From contig MU119250.1 of assembly GCA_014904845.1 (NCBI GenBank), positions 186,001-250,000 on the forward strand: 64,000 bases of DNA, written 5' to 3'. Below, piece after piece: positions 55,779-64,000 of the stretch. Source of the DNA: Acephala macrosclerotiorum. Taxonomy: Eukaryota > Ascomycota > Leotiomycetes > Helotiales > Mollisiaceae. The position numbers were made by a program, and so were the translations under genes. The notes under the pieces were generated by a model, which was given only the letters and a program-made list of their open reading frames with translations, was not told the DNA's origin and did no database searches. Position 1 is the stretch's first letter, and every line of letters begins with the position of its first letter.

Positions 55779-58604
55779 TTAATTCGCTGCCAAATCGGGA
55801 TCGAGGTGGTGAAGGGACCCGTAACTTGATGCTCGTTGTAATGCATGCGAAGCTACAGCGAAGAGGCGTGTAGGAGAAAGACTCCGGCGGCGTGCGTGGT
55901 CGGCAGATACTTGAAGGGTAGCTCTTCCGGGAATGTGATCACTGCTTGTTCGTAGTGTGAAGGTTGGGAGGACGATGTCGCTTTTGGCTCTTTGACGGTA
56001 TCTTGGGGGTTCTGGATCCTCTGGTGGCGCTGTGATTATCGGGATATCAAGGATTGGAATTGCGGTTGGAGTCTCGGCGGGTTGAACAGGATGTACCGTG
56101 GATGCATAATGGGATGTATTGTCGTAAGAATTGGACCTCGATACTACTTCCCATAGTCCGGTCCGCTCGAGTTCGGGGTCTGGTGATGTACTTGAAAATA
56201 TGATAGTTGTATTGTTGTTGTGAAGGCTTGGCTCAGGTGTAGGAGCAATTGCATCTTCGTGAAGATTAGTGGATGGTAATACCTCGAAAAGAGCAGATTC
56301 TTCTGGATCACAAACTGGCTTGGTGATTGGCGTGTCCAGGAGCAAGGGTGTTATGTTGTTGTGACCGGTGTCGTCAACCGTAGGTCGTGCTTTAGGTGTA
56401 GCTGTCATATCATTCTGGAAATTCGAAAGCGAAGCTTGTGACATCTCGATCTTTGGAGGGCTCAAGACTGCTGCCTTTCCTTCACTTAAGCTGGAGCTGC
56501 CTGGCAGATTGAGAGTGCCAGGACCATCACTCATCTGTAAAGTTAACGCGTCCTCTGGACTATCCGTTATTTGTGCAGTGTTTTGAGGTTGATCGTTTGG
56601 GTTACAGGTAGCTGGTTGAAGATTGGGAAATATTTCAGTATCAGTGCAAGAGGATTGAAGAGACGGATCTCCTGCCGATGTGGTCAGGCTGTTCATGCTT
56701 TGGATAGAGGCAGAAAAGTTGTCAATCCTGGGAGACAAGTGCTCTTGAGTTGGCAGAGCAGTTTCGAGGGCAAGTTCGGGATGGTTGACATCTTGAGCTG
56801 GAACTTGATACACTGCGGTTGGCGTGGAATCGGTATTCAGTGACATCGGGGTGATTGGCTCATTCGTGCCAGAAGCGCTTTTTCGTTTCGGGGTGATCGG
56901 AGAGCCTGCTTGCTGAGTTTCATGAGAAGCAGATTCACTTGGAGTATTCAAGGGCTCAATGCGGGCTTCTTCGTCTGGAAGAACATCCTGCGAGCCGCTC
57001 GAGACCCCAGATCTTGCAGTACTCGTGGCATGTTTCTTGAGAGTAACTCCTGGAGTAATGCCGGCAATTGTGTCCAGCCTGCTTTCACGGTTGTTCTTGT
57101 TCGCTGAATTACCAGCTTGGTCCTTGTCCCAATTCTCAACGGCTAGTTCGGACCACTTCTCGTCACCCAGCTCGTCTGTATTATCGGGAAACTCCAAGTA
57201 TATAAATGCCCGCAGAAGTAGAGAACCAACAGAACTTTCTTCCACCCACTCCAGCAGCCACTTGTTGACGTAGTCCCTCTTGTCTGCAAAATCCACGTCT
57301 TTGTCATTGTAATGGAGGCGATAAACTGCCAGGCGAATAGGTGATCTATCGCGCGCCTCATATACCGTATCCATGACTTCATCGCAGAGCGCGTCTCTTG
57401 GCTCGTACACATATTCGGATTCAGTGAAAAGGCCCTGCTCGATGCATAGGTCTCTCGTGTCGAACAGGGCGTCTTCGGCGTCGCGCAGGTCACCGAGGGC
57501 TTCAGCATGCAAACTCGGATAATCGAGAAGGAGTTTCGAAGTCTCTTCGGAGAGTCGAACAGCATGGCGCTGGCGGAAGGCAGCATCTTCTGTGGCTTTC
57601 AAGTACTCATTTTCCAACTCCTCCACCTCTTCTTTTAAACGTTCTGCTTCTTCGACTTTGTCCAGATACTCCCGCACTAGGCTGTCCTCCAAGACAAAAT
57701 CTGTTGGATCTGAACCGGCTGTTTGAGATGGCTCAGTAATTGGTGAGAGTTTGGCTTCGATCTTGTTTTCAGGGACAGATATGTTGAAAAGATCATTACG
57801 GTGATAAAAGTGATCTTCCTCTTCCTCCAGCTCATCTTCTTCATCAACCAACCTCCTCTCCAAACTATCATATTCGTCTTCAGCAGGGCCTAGTTCATCT
57901 TGCGCAATGCGAAGCTTATCGTAATATGGATCTATATTTTCTCCAATTTCCAAGTTCAAGGCTCTGAGTTCATTGATTGTCCTTGTCAGTTTGTCAACGG
58001 CGTCGCGAACGTTGTCCCGAAGTCTTTGTACCCTTTTCCGACAAATTCTGAATGAACGCCGTGTTCGCCGTAATCGTTCACGTCGAATAATGATCCGCTC
58101 TCGAGCTCTCAATTGACGAGCCTGGGCATCGAAATCAATTTCCGAGCCATCATCTTCGAAGCCTCTGCTCGAATAATAAGCTGAATCTTGTCTTGGTGGC
58201 CTTCCATCCCGATTTGTGTTTCCTACAACAGAAGCAGCATAGGTGACCTCTCGGTGCCTATTTCCTGTCTTTCCCTCCGCAGTATGAGGTCTTTGGGAGC
58301 TGCCTGTTGGCGATTCAAGCATGGCGATAGCTTCGTTTCTTTCCAAGATAAAGTCATGGTTTCGATCACCAACGTCCAGCAACTGTAATTTGAACTCAGA
58401 CACTGGCTCAGCACTAGATTGCTTGGGCCCATGGGAAACGGCAGGGCCTGACCTCGCCCAAACATCCTGTTGGATGGGTGGCTGGTGGTCTTGGAAAGAT
58501 GGACGTGGCCCCAACGTCGACGGTAGCTGTCTATGACCGTCTCCTCCTGCTTGTGCTTGACACGTCTTCGTCCCAGGACCTACATCTGATACGCCATCGG
58601 CCAT
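55779..58604 (-). CDS. Module C coiled-coil protein
   Basis: Single exon, 941 residues, ATG at 58604 (MADGVSDVGPGTKT). It is the largest of the three homologues. Coiled coils cover about residues 165-420 and include the shared block YDKLRIAQDELGPAEDEYDS followed by LERRLVDEEDELEEEEDHFY, then KVEEAERLKEEVEELENEYL. Near 430-500 is RDYVNKWLLEWVEESSVGSL...DEKWSELAVENWDKDQAGN, matching the WL...W...W-x-x-D motif of modules A and B. The remaining 440 residues are a disordered Ser/Thr/Pro-rich tail absent from the shorter homologues. It is head-to-head with a DUF6590 gene, 992 bp between starts. I know of no named family or function. Confidence 0.82.
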   Translation of the reverse strand: MADGVSDVGPGTKTCQAQAGGDGHRQLPSTLGPRPSFQDHQPPIQQDVWARSGPAVSHGPKQSSAEPVSEFKLQLLDVGDRNHDFILERNEAIAMLESPTGSSQRPHTAEGKTGNRHREVTYAASVVGNTNRDGRPPRQDSAYYSSRGFEDDGSEIDFDAQARQLRARERIIIRRERLRRTRRSFRICRKRVQRLRDNVRDAVDKLTRTINELRALNLEIGENIDPYYDKLRIAQDELGPAEDEYDSLERRLVDEEDELEEEEDHFYHRNDLFNISVPENKIEAKLSPITEPSQTAGSDPTDFVLEDSLVREYLDKVEEAERLKEEVEELENEYLKATEDAAFRQRHAVRLSEETSKLLLDYPSLHAEALGDLRDAEDALFDTRDLCIEQGLFTESEYVYEPRDALCDEVMDTVYEARDRSPIRLAVYRLHYNDKDVDFADKRDYVNKWLLEWVEESSVGSLLLRAFIYLEFPDNTDELGDEKWSELAVENWDKDQAGNSANKNNRESRLDTIAGITPGVTLKKHATSTARSGVSSGSQDVLPDEEARIEPLNTPSESASHETQQAGSPITPKRKSASGTNEPITPMSLNTDSTPTAVYQVPAQDVNHPELALETALPTQEHLSPRIDNFSASIQSMNSLTTSAGDPSLQSSCTDTEIFPNLQPATCNPNDQPQNTAQITDSPEDALTLQMSDGPGTLNLPGSSSLSEGKAAVLSPPKIEMSQASLSNFQNDMTATPKARPTVDDTGHNNITPLLLDTPITKPVCDPEESALFEVLPSTNLHEDAIAPTPEPSLHNNNTTIIFSSTSPDPELERTGLWEVVSRSNSYDNTSHYASTVHPVQPAETPTAIPILDIPIITAPPEDPEPPRYRQRAKSDIVLPTFTLRTSSDHIPGRATLQVSADHARRRSLSPTRLFAVASHALQRASSYGSLHHLDPDLAAN

Positions 58605-59596
58605 AGAAGAGAAGCCTCGTTTTCATCTGGATCGTGCGGTTGAAGTCACGTTGAAGTGGCTTGCCAGATGAAGTCGGGTACCTGACTAGGGCCGGATCTA
58701 CCAAAGGCATCGGGCAGCTCCCGGACGTGATGGGTATTTCTTCTGGGTGCTGAACTGAGGCAAGATGACGATGTGGTTGACGCTGCCACTGTGACTAACG
58801 CGGGCGGGTTGTTGAAGAGCCGCGTGGAGAGGTGTTCTGGTGCTGTGAGAGTGTGGTGCGCCTGAGATGAGTGGTCGGGAGATGGTGGTCGCAGTGCAGC
58901 GTGGCACAGGCAGGGATTTACGGGACCACAAGGTTCTAATTTAGTGGCGGCACGCTGCGGAAGGTGCGTGCGTCAGGGCTGCGGGCTGCACAGACGGCAA
59001 AGGGCATTGGTCTCTCAATGCATCTCTCATGCTCGCACTCCCAAAGACATCCCACGCGTCTCTTCAACATGACACAACAATACCGCAGCCCACAGCCCAA
59101 GCTCGACAGAGGCCATACAGACTCGCCGTTCCGAGAACATGCATCATCTCTCGGATAACGCTTTGGTGAGAAGCTGCCGATATCATAGCTTTATCCGTGG
59201 CCGGCCCTCCTCTTCTGGCCTTCCACATGTCACTCACGCCGCGCCGCTTTTCCAGGCTATGCATACGAAAGCTGCTTGAAAGCATCCCATGTGACCCTCG
59301 ACCTATCAAGACTGCTCATAGTTCTCGCAATTCATGCAAGCCATAGCAAGACGGCTATCACTGGCATCCACCATCGACAACATCCACCTTCGGGAGCAAA
59401 CACACCCCGCATTCACACCCACATGTGCAGCGATACGTGGACCATCTCCTCACAATCGATCGAACCCCACTATGTCTCGCGCAGACTTGGACGCAGAGCC
59501 TCAACCAATCTTATCCGCCCTATGGGATAAAGGGTGGACAATCGCGGGGCAAGGCATTCTGCGGCCTCCAAATCGTTCAGTGAGTCTGCCTCGCTG
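58605..59596. promoter_or_regulatory. Module C divergent intergenic region
   Basis: 992 bp between the start codons of the divergent pair. No gene recognised. It presumably contains both promoters. Confidence 0.5.
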
Positions 59597-61639
59597 ATGG
59601 CGGATACTCAGTGGCTACCGGAGCCTGAGACGGGGCGATGGTATGTGAATTATACGGAACTAGGTAAGCTATCATACATTGCATCGATGTCTACCCGCAG
59701 TGACTGACATTAAATAGACGGCCGGATTGTTCGCAGATACTCAGACGAGGTGTACCCGTCAGAAGAGCAACCGCGATACCAACCACCGTACCAAGACGTT
59801 CCAGAACCACAAATATACCAACAACAATATCAACAAGAATCAGGATCTAGAGAAAAGTCGTCGTAAGTGCAACCCCACCACTATGAAAACTAGTCTAATG
59901 TTTGTTCTGGCAGTCGTCGGCGACATCAAGAGATTCCACATTCAGAATTGGAATATGCCCCCGTTGCCTCAAGTCAAGATGCTCGAAGGCAATCCGTATC
60001 TTTTGCACCATCAAGTCGTCAAGGCGAGCTGATACCCGAGCAGAGTAGTCGGCGTGAAAGAAGATACCATGGATCTCAAGGCTACAATCGATCGAGGGGA
60101 GAAGATAGGGTAGACGGTAGATCACCCCAAGAAGCTCCCTTTGGAAGCGAACAAGAGCTTTATGACGAAGAAGATGCCTGGGTCGCTTCTGCCACTGGAG
60201 ACATGTCCATGATGACTATGCAAGATCCTGACGTTGTTCCCGGCTATCACTACAAGCACTCGCCTCCTCATCAAAGTAGCAGGCCTGCCACGTACGAAAC
60301 TACTCAGTCTCAACAGTGGACTGCCGATGCCTATCAAACCAAGGGTAAGGAAAGGGAGACTCAGGATGTCCCTCGGGGATCTCTTGGCCGACCTATAAAG
60401 GCAACGCCTGGCTCTACTGAGCCGCTCGATCCCAGCTTCAAGAAGAGGAACAAAGACTATAAAACATTCTTCAAATGCGGCCGCGTATTCAAGACGCTGT
60501 GGACTGACCCTTATGATGGACCATCGAGCGCTAGTGAGCACAATCAATTCGAAAGCGTATTCCGTGTTGCACATGGTCAACAGGTCTATTCCAAAATCAG
60601 GCGCTTTGTCGTTGTTCTTCAACGCGAGAGGTCTTGCCAATGTCTCCCAGTCACCACATACAACGGGAAAGGATACCGTAAGGGGGGCATCCGTATCGAT
60701 GAGCACGGCTTAATCTATACCGGCGACAGACCACCAAAGAACTCCCACGGTATCACCAAGGTACCTCTGAGGCTCAAGCCACCCGAGCGCAATAATGAGC
60801 GCTTAAGCAACAATTCCTACATCAACTACGGTAGGACATATTGTGTGGATACCCACGTGAAAGTCAAAGATCTTGGAGTACTAGACAGCGCTTCCACAAA
60901 ATTGCTTTGTGATTATTACAACGACATTCATTATGCTCGTTTTGATGAACCTCGCGGTCCGAGTCTTTCACGGAGCCCTCAAGCGCAGGAAGCTGATCTT
61001 GAAGGTGTCGGAAGATCCTTCGGGGCAGGAAATTCAGAGGCTGACCCATCAACGACTTCTGGTTATTCACAATCGGGTAAACGTCGCCCATCGTCGAGCT
61101 CTCAACGGCGGGACACTTCATGGGCGCAAAGTGAGGCCATAGACTCAAACACACAATACGACTATTCAACTATAACAGAGCATAGCGACGTGGGCTATGA
61201 TCAAGGCGATCAACAAGAGTACTGGCCTCCATCAAGCGATGACCACACGGCTGCACCTGATCCAAGTAACCCGCCAACTTCCTACAACGAATACCATAAT
61301 GACGAGTCCGCAGTTGGATGCGAGCCGGAGTCAGCACAAGGAGGTTATATTGACAATCGCGGTTATCTTCCTCCTCTTGATCAACATCTAGATTCAGCTG
61401 TAGGCCTTACCCCCGGTGAGGAAGAAGAGATCATTCTCTCCCATCCTCAAAACCCAACAGGTTCCAGCAAGAAACCGAGGAGGCATAGAGACAGAGATAG
61501 GGAAAGAGGCAGAGATGGAGGCAAGGACAGAGGAAGAGATGGAGGAAGAGATGGAGGCAGAGATGGAGGCAGAGATGGAGGCAGGGATGGAGGCAGGGAC
61601 AGAGGAAGAGACAGAAGTAGAGACAGGCGCAGAAAATGA
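59597..61639 (+). CDS. Module C DUF6590-domain protein
   Basis: Exons 59597-59663, 59718-59862 and 59914-61639 give 645 residues. Two small first exons encode MADTQWLPEPETGRWYVNYT and DGRIVRRYSDEVYPSEEQ, the Trp/Tyr-rich opening. The two introns (gtaagc...aatag, gtaagt...ggcag) are in this variable part, not in the domain. DUF6590 lies at about residues 245-410: FFKCGRVFKTLWTDPYDG, YSKIRRFVVVLQRERSCQCL, PVTTYNGKGYRKGG, DEHGLIYTG and SYINYGRTYCVDTHVKVKDL. Unlike modules A and B the domain has no introns. The tail ends in about 45 residues of RDGG/RDRG repeats, encoded by a 12-bp tandem repeat. Function unknown. Confidence 0.87.
61488..61636 (+). repeat. 12-bp tandem repeat encoding RDGG/RDRG
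   Basis: Degenerate copies of agagatggaggc and agggacagagga inside the last exon of the module C DUF6590 gene. The period of 12 keeps the frame, so copy number can change without breaking the protein. Confidence 0.85.
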
Positions 61640-62769
61640 GTCAACTGCATTCTCGACTCATAATATCCGAGGGCATGGCTATCATTTTCCATGAACTTTT
61701 ACCTTGGAGGTACACAAAATACGTTCCAACGCGGTTGACGCCACGGATATCACTTCACACGTTCCTGGCCCAATACCGCCCTACTTGGCCACTCAGTGGC
61801 TGCTGCGGCCACTTTGGTCTTCTTCATATCTATGATCACGGCATTACGTTTTTGGAATGCCTATCTCCGTACTCTGTCCTCGGCAGGCCTTCGCCATTAA
61901 CATGATCGTTTCCGACCTGAATCCACACATTTCTTCCAAATACGCCTTTGCATCAGGATCCACCCTAGAAGCATTATGATTTCCATTGCATCAGGACGCA
62001 CATGTTTAAGCTGGACCTATGCCTTTTCGACGGAGAATGTCTCACCTCATGCATGCCGTTATTACTTTGGATGCGATTTTGGAACTTCACTTTCGGCAAG
62101 TGAGTGCAGACATGGATATCTACAGGAACAATTTGGCTCACAGAGCATCTTTCCCTTGGATCAGGGTTGCAATCTAAGGTGTCATTTGCTCCAATTGCTA
62201 TAATACTGGGATAGGCAATCTGCTGTTGCAAGAAGCTTCAAGTTTGGACATATCATGAGCTTCTTTGCTGTTAGTATATATATATATTATTCAACTTCTC
62301 ACTCTTCCCCTTGCAATCTCTATTGATTTGTTTTCTTTTCATCATACGCAGCATTCTGTTCGTTTGTGTGTACTTTAATTTCTTTACCTCTATGTCCAGA
62401 CGTACATTCAAGCTTCCAACATCGCAAAAATCACTCTTCAAATATAGCTTCTACCTCCGCCTTCTCGTAAGGCCCACCAAAAATGCCATATGTCGCACCC
62501 AATCACAATTGATCCTAGAAGCTGTCAAAACAAGGCGCAGCCGCAGCTTAGCATTTCATCACCCAATCAATTCATTCTATGTAGTTGCGCAAACGTATTC
62601 TTGATGAGGACTCAGCCTTACGTGAAGCGTGCTTGGCGAACGTCACTTCAGGGTTGACCGAGGCTGACAACGGTGATCTACAGGCAGCGAGTTTGTATTT
62701 AATCCAACCTCATTCCCAGCTCATCTCACTTTATGATTTTATCCCAAATCAAATCAAATCATATTCAAA
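61640..62769. other. Intergenic region
   Basis: About 1.1 kb. A TATATATATATAT run at about 62274-62287 stands 480 bp before the next start codon. A 97-residue frame at 62311-62604 has no recognisable features. Confidence 0.4.
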
Positions 62770-63213
62770 ATGGGTTGCGGACCAAGTCGATCGAGAGGTG
62801 GTGCCAGACGGCATTATGATCCTTATAATGGGCCGAGGTAAGAGCTGCGTCTATTCTTTTCCTGTCCATACCTTACTTCTCTCCTCGCTTTTTTTGATGC
62901 AGCATGAGGGAGAAGCTGAAAGATAAAGTAAATGATTGACAATTGAACAGTAAACATCGCTACGGGAACAGCGCAGCAGCAGGAGGGGTCTATGTAGATC
63001 CTGGTTCGGGAGGCAATTATTATGGTGGTGGTGGACATCATGTTGGAGGGCATCATGGTTAGTACTGCTTCTGAGGGTTGTGTGAAGGAGAGGAGAGGAA
63101 GGTGCTGACGCAGTGGAATAGGTGGAGGTGGGTTCTTTGGTGGGGACGGTGGTGGCGGCGGCGGAGGTGGAGATGGGGGTGGAGGAAGCGGCGGAGGGGG
63201 TGGTGGTGCCTAA
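62770..63213 (+). CDS. Small glycine-rich protein with N-myristoylation motif
   Basis: Three exons, 62770-62837, 62951-63057 and 63122-63213, joined in consistent phases (2, then 1), give 88 residues. The N-terminus MGCGPSRSRGGARRHYDPYN fits the N-myristoylation pattern (Gly2, Ser6) with a Cys at position 3 that could be palmitoylated and a basic patch after it, so the protein is likely membrane-attached. The middle is GNYYGGGGHHVGGHHGGGG and the last exon is almost pure Gly with a few Asp/Ser and a Phe pair. Borders are gtaaga...aacag and gttagt...aatag. I do not recognise a family. The coding model rests on intact phase, a fair ATG context (caaaATGG) and the motif, so it is moderately sure. 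Confidence 0.65.
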
Positions 63214-63463
63214 GTTGGGACTTGAAGGAGGAGGGGTTTGATGATACCACGATTTGTATGATTGTACTTTTATGTTTTGAGGCCTGCTTATGCCCTATTC
63301 CGAGAGAACGTTGGGATTGGCCATATCCAGCCCTTTCAGCAACACAGAAACTTGTCGTCTTCCAGCTTCCAGTCCTGCTCCTAGCACCCGCAACATGGCA
63401 AGTGCCCTTCAATCTTTTTCACCTTATCACTTCCTTTCATCCAATTCACTACTACCTTGCTTG
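63214..63463. other. Intergenic region between convergent genes
   Basis: About 250 bp. Presumably the two 3' UTRs. Confidence 0.45.
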
Positions 63464-64000
63464 TTATTGCCCGTTTGCCGGTGTTCCACTCACTCCAATA
63501 AACACGACAAGAACAGCCGCATATGCAGAAGTAGCCGTCAAGATATCCCTCCCATTCCCTCTCACATTCCGTTGAAACAAAGTCAGTGTGAAAGCGAAAA
63601 GTACAATGGCCACTAAGCAAGTGACCAAGGCCGTCTTTCGTCCAGGATGCAAAGTCATAATCAGTACCGGAGCCATCAAAGCCAGTCCACCGAACAGAGC
63701 TCCACTGAAGACTGCGAAACTGAATCGCTCTAGTACGTGGACTTTCTCTCGTGCTGCGCTTCCTGCTGCGTCTATTTCTCTGAATTGGAGGCTGTTTTGT
63801 GACATAGTCCTAGATAGTGGTGGACAATTTCGGATCGAGTATTGCATCGTGTGTATTTTGGGCCTTTTCAAGAGACGATCAAACAGGGATGGCCATGTCT
63901 GATTGACTGATGTCTCGATCAACTCTTCCGGCGCTCCAAACAGTACTTGGCCAGGCGGTACAAAGTCAAGAGTACTCTGGGATAGAAACTCATAGTTTCG
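63464..64000 (-). CDS. DUF6594 membrane protein, C-terminal part
   Basis: The frame is open from the window edge to the stop at 63464 (178 residues seen), so the N-terminus lies beyond the window. It ends in the DUF6594 pattern: a cytosolic part with REIDAAGSAAREKVHVLERF, then three hydrophobic helices (FSGALFGGLALMAPVLIM, TALVTCLVAIVLFAFTLTLF and ATSAYAAVLVVFIGV). Between the last two sits the family hallmark QRNVRGNGRDILTATSAYAA. DUF6594 proteins are frequent in Pezizomycotina, often beside HET and NACHT genes, and have no known function. Confidence 0.88.
   Translation of the reverse strand, partial: RNYEFLSQSTLDFVPPGQVLFGAPEELIETSVNQTWPSLFDRLLKRPKIHTMQYSIRNCPPLSRTMSQNSLQFREIDAAGSAAREKVHVLERFSFAVFSGALFGGLALMAPVLIMTLHPGRKTALVTCLVAIVLFAFTLTLFQRNVRGNGRDILTATSAYAAVLVVFIGVSGTPANGQ

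Noticed and set aside
61488..61636. CRISPR-like array
   Set aside because: The 12-bp units are contiguous with no spacers and lie inside a coding exon of a eukaryotic gene.

Overview
This window is nuclear DNA from a filamentous ascomycete (Pezizomycotina). The reasons are the many short GT..AG introns of about 40-155 nt with ctaac/ctgac-type branch sequences, the fungus-only families (ERMES subunit MDM34, Coq11, DUF6536, DUF6590, DUF6594, HET, DUF7025-type AAA ATPase, a GAF-type hybrid histidine kinase), and small inverted-repeat elements carrying transition-type decay. A leotiomycete is my guess, held weakly. No ribosomal RNA, tRNA or CRISPR array was seen.

Layout. 0.3-15 kb is mostly conserved housekeeping: MDM34, a DUF1993 protein, a broken HET gene, YAF9 divergent from COQ11, SYF2 convergent with COQ11 and divergent from an unrecognised, probably mitochondrial protein, then an SREBP-type bHLH factor. 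15.6-23.6 kb holds a large hybrid histidine kinase and a DUF6536 membrane protein, both on the minus strand. 30.6-42.3 kb is a decaying accessory island: three small inverted-repeat/relic elements or gene fragments, a KANL3/TEX30-like hydrolase, a fragment of the mRNA cap methyltransferase gene ABD1, a zinc-finger-like gene with a reading-frame conflict, and an AAA ATPase gene with three single-base frame breaks. 43-48 kb has a STAND-like protein without a P-loop, a small inverted-repeat element between 46-bp direct repeats, and an MFS sugar transporter. The right end enters a DUF6594 membrane protein gene.

The most striking structure is a two-gene module present three times (A: 25.3-29.2 kb; B: 48.8-53.2 kb; C: 55.8-61.6 kb). 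Each copy has a minus-strand coiled-coil protein gene head-to-head, across about 0.7-1.0 kb, with a plus-strand gene encoding a DUF6590-domain protein. All three have the same orientation and order. The coiled-coil proteins share a central 'GPLE/GPAE' helical region and a C-terminal W-L...W...W-x-x-D motif. The DUF6590 partners share an N-terminal Trp/Tyr-rich segment and the whole DUF6590 core, and copies A and B keep two intron positions. I infer that the pair is inherited as a unit from a shared promoter region and that the two products may work together. No function can be read from the sequence.

Gene models were spliced by eye. Exon junctions were checked for phase, but none is supported by transcript data.
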